Positions 1 to 5,999 are shown, counted from the stretch's first letter. The stretch: DNA of 6,042 nucleotides from Muribaculaceae bacterium (GCA_029062725.1 JAIDPP010000065.1:1-6042); one strand, 5' to 3'. Notes: generated from the sequence alone by a model not told the origin. Numbers and translations: made by a program.

Positions 1-22
1 GTGTAATATTATTTTGATTATA

Positions 23-1762
23 ATGACGCGCTCTTACATTCCAATCAAATTTCCAATTGTTGCTTTCTTGTTGCTTGCGGTATTGGGGGCGTGCCGTCGT
101 TCTCCGAATGAGGTAATCAAGCAGATTGAAACAATAGTAGAAGAAAACCCGGATTCCGCAAGAAAATTATTGGAAAGGCTCGATGCGAATCGATTACCGA
201 CCGCTGATAGGGATCGTTATTCTGTTCTTGATGCCCAGACAAGACATAAACTCGATATGGAGGCTCCGTCATCAGATTCCCTATTAACTGTGGCGGTAAA
301 CCACTTTTCCGCAAGCGGGCCCGATTCTATGCTTATGAAAGCTCTTTTTTATAGGGCCGTAAGCAATAAGGAGAAAGGCAGAAGCGAACTCTCTACCGAG
401 GATGCCATAAATTCGTGGGAAATTGCTGTAAGAAACGGTAATGATTACTGGCAGGCGAAGGGAGCTGAACTGGTAGCTGATGAAGCGGCGAGGATATATA
501 ATTTTCAAGAAGAACTGAAATGGCGAAGCATGGCTTCGGAAAGTTATAAAAGGGCTTTAAAGATGGATAATTATCTCTATACGCTCATTGAACTTACCGG
601 AACTTATCTGAATCTACACGACTCAGTGAAGACTTGTGCGTTCGTTGACAGTGTAAGTAAGATAATCGGGGCCTATCCGGAGAAAACCGACATACAGATA
701 TCTAATGCGCTCAGAGCAATTTACGTCTATAACACATATTGCAATATAGATAAGGCCGATTCATTATACAGTTTAATAGAGAATTCCCCATACAGCCTCA
801 CGTATGACCCAGATTTGCCGTTGATAAAAGCCAATATATTGCTTCACCGCGGAAACTACTCCGGTTGTCGGGAGATACTGGATGAGATGGAAGGTAAAAT
901 CACTGACGAGGCAAGCCGGAATATCTTATACAGTCTTTATTACTCTTATGCACGTGTCACCGGGGATAACCCTCTCTTATTCATGGCTGTGGATTCCTTA
1001 ATCGACAGGCAAACGAAACTTATATTGGGAGCCATGAAACAACCCGTCACCGCAACCCAGCGCGATCTGTATCATGCAAAGGCCGATAGCGAGGAACAAC
1101 GTTCAAGGAAAGTCACCGAGAGATTATGGTGGATTAGCTCGATAGCCGTAGTTTTGATTTTAGGCGGGGGCGCTCTCTGGCGATGGCACATTAAAAGAAA
1201 AAACCAGCTTATCGATGAGAAAATCGCGTGTCTGATGACAATAACCGAGGAATTGGAAATGCAGACGGAGCTTAGAGAGATCATTGACAGTCAACAGGCG
1301 GAGATCAAGGAGAGAAACCTTCAGATCAAAAGGCTAAATAGAAAACTGAGCGACGCCGACTTTTCGCTTAGCCAGCTTTATTCCAAACAATGGAAGACAA
1401 TCAACATGCTAAGCAAGGAGTTTTTTGACAGGCACAAGAGGAAGGACTCTGTTTATATCGTGGCAAATATAGATAAAGAACTCGATAAACTCAAATTGAC
1501 ATCATTCCAAAAGATTTTGGAAAAGGAGATTGACAAATACAAGAACGGGTTATGCGAAAAACTGAAAACACAGAGTCCGTTCCTCAGTAAGGAGGAAACA
1601 AGACTCTGTATCTATTGGTTTGCGGGCTTTTCCGCTATCGCTATCTCTATGCTTTGGGATTTGAATCTCAGCACATTCTATGCAAAAAAGACGCGCATAA
1701 TAGAGACGATTAATAAGCGGAATCCGAAGGATAAGGAATTGTTTATTTCTGAATTGAACTGA
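23..1762 (+). CDS. TPR lipoprotein / membrane-spanning HTH regulator (Bacteroidales family)
   Basis: Predicted one-component signal-transduction protein that would link the periplasm to DNA. I start at ATG 23 (579 aa); a TTG at 14 in the same frame adds only three residues. Seen in order: a signal sequence ending in lipobox LGAC (Cys24); an all-helical repeat region (about 30-345) opening with the TPR-like 'NPDSARKLLERLD'; a single membrane helix (about 369-388, 'WWISSIAVVLILGGGALW'); a coiled coil rich in E, K and Q (about 392-450); and a C-terminal HTH-like domain with 'LSKEETRLC', 'GFSAIAISMLWDLNLSTFY' and a terminal 'KDKELFISEL'. From memory, this architecture and the 'PDKELFIS' ending are shared by a large paralogous Bacteroides family annotated as TPR proteins or regulators. 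The inferred topology is repeats outside and HTH inside. Having both a lipobox and a later membrane helix is unusual, and the N-terminal segment may instead be an uncleaved anchor. No histidine-kinase or receiver domain is present. The 3' end overlaps the convergent BspA-like gene. Ligand and target genes are unknown. Confidence 0.82.
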   Translation: MTRSYIPIKFPIVAFLLLAVLGACRRSPNEVIKQIETIVEENPDSARKLLERLDANRLPTADRDRYSVLDAQTRHKLDMEAPSSDSLLTVAVNHFSASGPDSMLMKALFYRAVSNKEKGRSELSTEDAINSWEIAVRNGNDYWQAKGAELVADEAARIYNFQEELKWRSMASESYKRALKMDNYLYTLIELTGTYLNLHDSVKTCAFVDSVSKIIGAYPEKTDIQISNALRAIYVYNTYCNIDKADSLYSLIENSPYSLTYDPDLPLIKANILLHRGNYSGCREILDEMEGKITDEASRNILYSLYYSYARVTGDNPLLFMAVDSLIDRQTKLILGAMKQPVTATQRDLYHAKADSEEQRSRKVTERLWWISSIAVVLILGGGALWRWHIKRKNQLIDEKIACLMTITEELEMQTELREIIDSQQAEIKERNLQIKRLNRKLSDADFSLSQLYSKQWKTINMLSKEFFDRHKRKDSVYIVANIDKELDKLKLTSFQKILEKEIDKYKNGLCEKLKTQSPFLSKEETRLCIYWFAGFSAIAISMLWDLNLSTFYAKKTRIIETINKRNPKDKELFISELN

Positions 1763-3050
1763 TAACCCTTTTCACTACACTTTCCCCGCGCCTGACGATA
1801 TAAATACCGGCAGAGATGTTTTCAGGATTGATGCAGTTGCCTCTCAAATCAAACCATTCCTCCTCCGATTCAATGGTTTCAGTTTCAATAAGCTCTACGG
1901 AGGTCGCCACATTATTTATATGGTAAAATTCTTTCCAGCCTGAAGCTTTCAGGTATAAAGGCAGAGAAGCCTGCGGCACCCATAAATCTGCAAAGCGCAG
2001 AGGATTTATACTGAAGGCTTCCTCACCGTATGCCGGTGGAGTGAGAGCCTTACATTGTATTGTTTCCAGCTCCCCGACACTGTAAAATGCGTGTTTGCCG
2101 ATAGAGGTAACCGAAGAAGGGATATCGAGCGCTCTCAGACCGACGCCATATTGATCCTCAAAAGCATAATCCCCGATTATCTTCAGTCCCTCGGTAAGTT
2201 CAAGAAATGTGAGCCGGTTGGAGCAGAAAGCAGCCTCTCCAACAGTATGCACCGACGTCGGCAAAGAGAGCCATTCAATCCGGCAATTGATGAAAGCGGA
2301 GGGGCCTATCTCAGCCACTCCGGGCCCTAAGAAATTAACGACCGCAAGACTTTTCAAATTGTCGAAGCATTTCGCTCCGATAACAGTTTTTCCATTTCCG
2401 CTCTTAAAAGATACCTCATAAAGGGCATCACAGCTCGCGAAAGCCATCTCTCCGATACTGTTCAATGATCCTGGAAAGATAAAGGAGGTAAGAGCCTCGC
2501 AATTCCAAAAACCGTAGTCACCAATGCTCTGCACTTTATCACCTAACGTGACAGAAACCAACGACCGGCAATCCATAAAAGCATGGTCGCGTATGATCTC
2601 AACAGAAGAGGGTAGGTTGACGGAGGTAAACGTGCCGTTATTTCCACAATGAGCGAACGCCTCGGAGCCAATGATCTTAAGTTTTTTACCCAGACTCACG
2701 ATGCTTATATTGTCGCAGGATGCAAACGCACGGCTTCCGATAGTTTCCGTATAGTCCGACAGGGTAACCTTCTTGAGGTAATTGTCAAACCAGAATGCAT
2801 CTTTCTCAACCGCTGTTACTTTCAAAGTTACCCCGTTGTATTCCACAGTATTCGGGATAACGAGGTTATAGTTTTTTGTAGGCTCTTCGGCCAATCCGGA
2901 ACATTTGGCAATTTTATCGGTTGTGTTGACTTTATACTTCAGTTTGCCGATAGTGACTTCTTTTGCCGACATGGATAGTGATCCTGCGATTGTTGTAATG
3001 AAAACAAAGAGAGCCACTTTAGAACACCATTTGTAAAAAATACCTTTCAT
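1743..3050 (-). CDS. BspA-like leucine-rich-repeat secreted protein
   Basis: Predicted exported or surface protein of the LRR_5/BspA type, 435 aa. BspA of Tannerella forsythia is a surface adhesin, but the ligand here cannot be read from sequence. An N-terminal signal peptide (about 1-29, hydrophobic 'VALFVFITTIAGSLSMSA') is followed by a tandem array of about 12 repeats of 22-26 residues. Each repeat carries an 'IG..AF..C..L..V.LP.SV' pattern, with the AF position near residues 85, 108, 131, 157, 180, 203, 228, 252, 274, 296, 321 and 345; units near 180 and 228 read GF and CF. The array closes with the BspA-typical 'LWVPQASLPLYLKASGWKEF' (356-375). The tail 'EEWFDLRG...SAGIYIVRRGESVVKRV' (397-429) resembles the short C-terminal region on many secreted Bacteroidales proteins, related to type IX secretion sorting tails. 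The ATG at 3050 lacks a Shine-Dalgarno, as is normal for the phylum, and lies about 29 nt below a TAATTTTG -7 box. The 3' end overlaps the plus-strand regulator. Confidence 0.9.
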   Translation of the reverse strand: MKGIFYKWCSKVALFVFITTIAGSLSMSAKEVTIGKLKYKVNTTDKIAKCSGLAEEPTKNYNLVIPNTVEYNGVTLKVTAVEKDAFWFDNYLKKVTLSDYTETIGSRAFASCDNISIVSLGKKLKIIGSEAFAHCGNNGTFTSVNLPSSVEIIRDHAFMDCRSLVSVTLGDKVQSIGDYGFWNCEALTSFIFPGSLNSIGEMAFASCDALYEVSFKSGNGKTVIGAKCFDNLKSLAVVNFLGPGVAEIGPSAFINCRIEWLSLPTSVHTVGEAAFCSNRLTFLELTEGLKIIGDYAFEDQYGVGLRALDIPSSVTSIGKHAFYSVGELETIQCKALTPPAYGEEAFSINPLRFADLWVPQASLPLYLKASGWKEFYHINNVATSVELIETETIESEEEWFDLRGNCINPENISAGIYIVRRGESVVKRVISSIQK

Positions 3051-3078
3051 ACAATTCTGCCTTTTTCTGATTTTGCGG

Positions 3079-3086
3079 CAAAATTA
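3079..3086 (-). promoter_or_regulatory. Bacteroidales -7 promoter box for the BspA-like gene
   Basis: The minus strand reads TAATTTTG, a perfect match to the Bacteroides -7 consensus TAnnTTTG. It predicts a transcription start near 3072 and a leader of roughly 20 nt before ATG 3050. No convincing TTTG -33 element lies 18-21 nt upstream. The box overlaps a perfect 6-bp inverted repeat with a one-base centre, TTTTGC-G-GCAAAA (3071-3083), which could be an operator or simply a common form of promoter in this phylum. Confidence 0.55.
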
Positions 3087-3104
3087 GCTGAAACCGGGAA
3101 GAGC

Positions 3105-3129
3105 GGGAAGTAATTGCGACCAATTTCCC
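3105..3129 (-). terminator. Possible terminator hairpin after the yihY-like gene
   Basis: On the minus strand GGGAAATTG pairs with CAATT-(bulge)-TCCC around a GTCG loop, giving about 9 bp with a 3-nt bulge. It starts about 19 nt past the stop codon of the YihY-family gene and ends before the BspA promoter, which is the right place for a terminator. There is no U-tract after it (GCTCTTCCCGG follows), so intrinsic termination is uncertain. It could insulate the BspA promoter from read-through. Confidence 0.3.
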
Positions 3130-3147
3130 TTAAAATGCGATAAAACC

Positions 3148-4572
3148 TTATTCTTCCCGACCGACAGAATCATCCTTAAGAAGGATATTATGAATCTGTT
3201 CCGGAGTAGGTAGGGGTATATCCTTGATAAGAATAGTATTGAAATCCTTATAAGCATTTGAAGTTACGGAGTTGAGTATTTTCAACATATCGGCATAAAT
3301 GATATCAAAGTCAGGTATTATATTGTTTTCGCCGGAAGAATCAAACGCTTGGTAAAAGCGTCCCAAGGTAAGTTCGGACACTTCCAGGGTAGGAGATAAC
3401 CCTGTGTTGTTCTCGTCAAGTTTTACTTCATAAATTAGCTTGGCCGCGAGGAGTTTCTGCGCTACTCGGTTGACCACACGGACGGGTAGGTTATATTTTG
3501 AAGCTATCTCCTGATTGGAAAGCGGAGGTTGGCCGTTAATAAAGCGTTTTACAATAACGCACATCGTTATGAGCCCCATCGAATGCCAGCTCCGATAAGA
3601 GACCTGATTGACGTCGCCGAGGAAGTTAAACGTAAAGACATTCTGCAATGAATATGTCAATACACACCCGGCGAGCAGAATCATCCAGGAGAATTGAAGC
3701 CATACCAGCATCAGAGGGAGGAATGCGAACGACCCGTATATGGCGTTATATTTAGAAACATATATCTGACCGTTGACAAAGAGCAATTGCAGAATCTGGA
3801 ATGATATGGCGGAGAAGGCTCCGGCAAACATTGCATATTTGAAATCGACTTTAGTGGTTGGGATGAAATAATAGGAGAAAGTGAACGCCAGCCATGCCAG
3901 CACCAGAGGAGCTGCCTCAAGAATGATGTTCACTCCTACGGTGAGGAAGGGGAGGTTAAGTTGCTCCTGTATGGTTGTTGACATGAAAATCGACACACCT
4001 GAGGAACAAAGCATGAGTATCGGGATAATCAGACAAATCGCAATGTAGTCAGTCAGCTTCTGATATATCGTCCGGCCCTCCTTAACATCCCAGATGGAAT
4101 TAAAGGCATCTTCGATATAAGAGAGGAGTGAGATGATAGTCCACAGCAACATCACGATACCGACACCGACGAACACACCGGAGGTAGCCTCTGTGAGATA
4201 TGAATCTACAAATTTAAGCGCGGTAGTGATAGCTTTCGCCTGTGACGGGAACATACTGTAGAGTTCCCCCTGCATCGTATCGCTCAATCCGAATCCACGG
4301 GCAATCGCTACCAGAAGCGCAAGAGCCGGAACAAGAGAAAGCACTGTATAGTATGTCAACGCCATTGAGCGAATCTGAAGGCCCCGGTCAAGAAAAGAAT
4401 TTACGGAAAGATTCAGGGTCTTGATAAAACGCACCTTGAAAGTCTTTCGGGGGTCATTCCACACACCCGAGATGCAATACATTACGAAACCATAGATTTT
4501 ACTATACATGCGGGAGAAAAAATTCTCTTTACTCTTCTCCTCTTTCTTCTCTTTCACAGTTTCGTTCTCCAT
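3148..4572 (-). CDS. YihY/BrkB-family inner membrane protein with C-terminal winged-helix-like domain
   Basis: Polytopic inner membrane protein of the YihY/BrkB family, 474 aa. Relatives are often mislabelled ribonuclease BN; that RNase assignment is obsolete, and the molecular role of the family remains unsettled. Seen: a charged cytoplasmic N-terminus (1-20), then about six membrane helices (near 68-93, 132-156, 172-197, 210-236, 246-266 and 280-308). Family signatures are 'RSMALTYYTVLSLVPALALL' (68-87), 'SYIEDAFNSIWDVKEGR' (151-167), 'KVDFKYAMFAGAF' (241-253) and 'YNAIYGSFAFLPLMLVWLQF' (275-294). Residues about 330-400 look like a soluble winged-helix-like domain ('LSNQEIASKYNLPVRVVNRV', 'LLAAKLIYEV'), followed by a soluble tail to 474. 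E. coli YihY is shorter (about 290 aa) and lacks this C-terminal part; from memory, similar extensions occur in other bacteria. The start at 4572 has no Shine-Dalgarno. The gene follows rnpB on the same strand, and no clear -7 box lies between them. Confidence 0.9.
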   Translation of the reverse strand: MENETVKEKKEEKSKENFFSRMYSKIYGFVMYCISGVWNDPRKTFKVRFIKTLNLSVNSFLDRGLQIRSMALTYYTVLSLVPALALLVAIARGFGLSDTMQGELYSMFPSQAKAITTALKFVDSYLTEATSGVFVGVGIVMLLWTIISLLSYIEDAFNSIWDVKEGRTIYQKLTDYIAICLIIPILMLCSSGVSIFMSTTIQEQLNLPFLTVGVNIILEAAPLVLAWLAFTFSYYFIPTTKVDFKYAMFAGAFSAISFQILQLLFVNGQIYVSKYNAIYGSFAFLPLMLVWLQFSWMILLAGCVLTYSLQNVFTFNFLGDVNQVSYRSWHSMGLITMCVIVKRFINGQPPLSNQEIASKYNLPVRVVNRVAQKLLAAKLIYEVKLDENNTGLSPTLEVSELTLGRFYQAFDSSGENNIIPDFDIIYADMLKILNSVTSNAYKDFNTILIKDIPLPTPEQIHNILLKDDSVGREE

Positions 4573-4613
4573 AAGTGTCAGTTATAATAGCGATGGAATC
4601 ATTTATGATAATA

Positions 4614-4654
4614 ACGGATTCGGAATACCAAAAGTTTGATGAATCCGAATCCGT
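4614..4654 (-). terminator. 11-bp perfect hairpin between rnpB and the yihY-like gene
   Basis: ACGGATTCGGA (4614-4624) and TCCGAATCCGT (4644-4654) form a perfect 11-bp inverted repeat with a 19-nt loop. It begins 10 nt beyond the 3' side of the RNase P P1 helix, so it is placed like an rnpB terminator. The minus strand after it reads TTATTATCATAA, which is AT-rich but not a true U-tract. It lies about 40 bp upstream of the yihY-like start codon, so it could also act as an attenuator or an mRNA 5' structure. Confidence 0.5.
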
Positions 4655-4664
4655 CTGAAAATAA

Positions 4665-5039
4665 TGCAGAAAAGATATAAGCCGGGTTATGTGCCGGTCA
4701 CGCGGACCGGTGTCTGTCATTTATCTACTCCGCCGGTCTCCCGACGGCTCAAGCGGCCTACCCCCCGGCACTGGACGAGCAATCCTTGACTGCCGGTGTA
4801 TTTGGCCTTGCAACCCGCAGGATGTGCGGCCTCCGGAGTCGCCTCCGGAGCCGGTGGGCTCTTACCCCGCCTTTTCACCCTTACCTCCCATATTGCGGGG
4901 AGGCGGTAGTTTTCTGTCACACTTGCCCCGACGTCGCCGCCGGCTTCCTGTTAGGATGTGCGGTGCTCTTTGTTGCCCGGACTTTCCTCTTCGCGACCTC
5001 CAGAAAGGATTCCGCGAAGCGACAGACCTCATTTCTGCA
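4665..5039 (-). ncRNA. rnpB: RNase P RNA (bacterial class A)
   Basis: Catalytic RNA of RNase P, which removes the 5' leader from pre-tRNAs. It is about 375 nt on the minus strand. The ends are set by P1: TGCAGAAA at the 5' end (5032-5039) pairs perfectly with TTTCTGCA (4665-4672). P2 is GTCTGTC/GACAGAC (4712-4718 with 5021-5027), and P3 is CTTCGCG/CGCGAAG. P4 is AAGTCCGGG (4976-4984) with CCCGGCTT (4679-4686), including the expected bulged U at 4981. Conserved blocks are GAGGAAAGTCCGGGC, GACAGAAAACTACCGCC, GGTAAGGGTGAAAAGG, GTAAGAGCCCACCGG, GCAAGGCCAAATA, GGGTAGGCCGCTTGAGCC and GTAGATAAATGACAGAC. The L15 GGU that binds the tRNA 3' CCA is at 4760-4762. A GCGA tetraloop caps P12 (4829-4852). 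Between P2 and P4 on the 3' side is a 6-bp hairpin (CCGGTC/GACCGG, 4694-4710) matching the position of P19. Where most bacteria have ACAGAACCCGG just before the 3' P4 strand, this RNA reads ACATAACCCGG. The call is firm; the ends are good to a few nucleotides. Confidence 0.97.
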
Positions 5040-5042
5040 CGA

Positions 5043-5074
5043 CAAAATTAATCAATTATTCTTGAATACGGAAA
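5043..5074 (-). promoter_or_regulatory. rnpB promoter (Bacteroidales type)
   Basis: The minus strand carries TTTC (5071-5074), 20 nt, then TAATTTTG (5043-5050). The second box is a perfect TAnnTTTG -7 element and the first is a 3/4 match to the TTTG -33 element. Counting from the -7 box puts the start of transcription within a few nucleotides of the P1 5' end at 5039, so promoter and RNA structure support each other. The -33 box sits at the boundary with the DUF308 stop codon (5079-5081), so rnpB has its own promoter immediately after that gene. Confidence 0.72.
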
Positions 5075-5078
5075 TATT

Positions 5079-5870
5079 TCATTCCCCCGAAGCCTCTTTG
5101 GGCTCTTCGGAACTCTCCTTTGCGACAGAGGTATCAGTCTTTTCTGTTTCATTATCAGCCTCTGCAACGGGCTGCTCCTCCGTCTTTTCATTTTCGGAGG
5201 ATTTCTTTTCAGCATCGCGTTGTTCCTTTTCGGTCTCCTTGGCTTGCGCCTTTTCAGCCTTCCGCTCCTCTTTCTCAGCTTTTCGTTCAACCTTGGCTGC
5301 CTTGTCAGCGGCAGCTACCACACGTTTAGAACGAGGCGACATGAAGCCGTTGACGCCCCAGATCACGAGCATGATTCCCGAAATGATCGCACTGATCTGG
5401 TCATCTTTCCCCGAACCGGTATCGGCACTGAGGAACGCGCAGATCACCACTCCTACCACCAGCGTGACTATAGGAACGATAAACCGCAGGAATGTCGATT
5501 CGGCAGTGCGCACGATCCATACGGCCTGCGCGATGCCCGCAAGTATCAGCGATACTCCGAGGGTGATGGCGAGCGTGTTGCCGTAGCCCGTAGGGAAAAT
5601 AAGAATATAGATGCCCCATAGAAGAGCGAGGACAGCCACAATCGTGGCGTACCATTTGCGCGGAAGGATATTGCCGAACTCATCCCTCTTAGGGCTAAGC
5701 GACGACAGCAACTGTATCAGGGCAGGAATGATGAAGATCACTCCTGCGGCCAGCATCGCGAAGCGAAGCGCAACGGGGTCGCGGTCCAGAGCCTGGGCAT
5801 TGAATATCAGAAGCATCGCGCCTATCAATAGGCCGATGAGATAACAGATAAAAAATAAAGCCTTTTTCAT
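5079..5870 (-). CDS. DUF308/HdeD-like six-helix membrane protein with long charged C-terminal tail
   Basis: Integral inner membrane protein, 263 aa, of unknown function. Six hydrophobic segments lie near residues 5-24, 35-56, 74-93, 98-119, 126-147 and 156-176. Their small-residue-rich pattern ('LGVSLILAGIAQAVWIV', 'ISGIMLVIWGVNGF') resembles DUF308/HdeD proteins. HdeD of E. coli is linked to acid resistance, but that role should not be carried over on this evidence. After the last helix the protein changes abruptly. Residues about 180-223 are an Ala/Lys/Glu/Arg-rich segment ('KAEKEERKAEKAQAKETEKE') likely to form one long charged helix or a coiled coil. Residues 224-263 are acidic, rich in Ser, Thr, Pro and Glu, and probably disordered. 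By the positive-inside rule the 'SPRSKR' motif after helix six puts this tail in the cytoplasm. The ATG at 5870 has no Shine-Dalgarno. The gene ends 39 bp upstream of rnpB, within that gene's promoter region. Confidence 0.82.
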   Translation of the reverse strand: MKKALFFICYLIGLLIGAMLLIFNAQALDRDPVALRFAMLAAGVIFIIPALIQLLSSLSPKRDEFGNILPRKWYATIVAVLALLWGIYILIFPTGYGNTLAITLGVSLILAGIAQAVWIVRTAESTFLRFIVPIVTLVVGVVICAFLSADTGSGKDDQISAIISGIMLVIWGVNGFMSPRSKRVVAAADKAAKVERKAEKEERKAEKAQAKETEKEQRDAEKKSSENEKTEEQPVAEADNETEKTDTSVAKESSEEPKEASGE

Positions 5871-5896
5871 AATCTTAACGTGTTGTATGTTTCTCG

Positions 5897-5982
5897 CCTA
5901 AATGATGCCATTTATCAGGATGTCCGGACTTCAAGACATATTGAAGTTGTCTAAACTAATTTACGAATGTTAAATAGAAATT
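5897..5982 (-). promoter_or_regulatory. Possible promoter and structured leader of the DUF308-like gene
   Basis: The 129-bp stretch between the probable upstream stop (6000) and ATG 5870 holds no gene I can support. A weak promoter candidate on the minus strand is TTTC (5977-5980), 18 nt, then TAGTTTAG (5951-5958), one mismatch from TAnnTTTG. It would start transcription near 5945 and give a leader of about 75 nt. Two inverted repeats follow: CTTCAA-6 nt-TTGAAG (5929-5946), at the predicted start, and CCTAAATG/CATTT-atc-AGG (5897-5919), a short hairpin in the leader. No known riboswitch or leader-peptide pattern was recognised. Confidence 0.25.
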
Positions 5983-5999
5983 GTTTTTTCATTCTTTTA

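Noticed and set aside
9..16. TTATTTTG as a -7 promoter box for the first gene
   Set aside because: It has one mismatch to TAnnTTTG and would place the transcription start at or just before ATG 23. The true promoter is more likely upstream of the window.
14..22. TTG at 14 as the start of the regulator gene
   Set aside because: ATG 23 is in frame, gives a normal lipoprotein signal sequence and needs no rare start codon.
2055..2978. Several plus-strand open frames of 70-109 codons inside the BspA-like gene
   Set aside because: They lie opposite a clear LRR coding sequence with signal peptide and regular repeats, and have no coherent protein features.
3166..3186. Palindrome-like ATCCTTAAGAAGGAT
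   Set aside because: It lies inside the coding end of the yihY-like gene and encodes ordinary residues there; no reason to call it a site.
3148..4572. Annotating the YihY-family gene as ribonuclease BN
   Set aside because: RNase BN in E. coli was reassigned to a different protein (ElaC/RNase Z family). This sequence is a polytopic membrane protein with no nuclease motif.
4689..5051. Plus-strand open frame of 120 codons and overlapping minus-strand frames across the same interval
   Set aside because: The interval is fully explained by the RNase P RNA; conserved motifs and paired helices show it is non-coding.
5048..5290. Basic 80-codon minus-strand frame
   Set aside because: It is an out-of-frame reading of the Lys/Glu-rich tail of the DUF308-like gene, which produces an artificially Arg/Lys-rich product.
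4786..5586. Plus-strand open frame of about 266 codons
   Set aside because: It runs antisense through rnpB and the DUF308-like gene, is unusually Ser/Phe/Ala-rich as expected from reading the Lys/Glu tail backwards, and shows no domain. It is a shadow.
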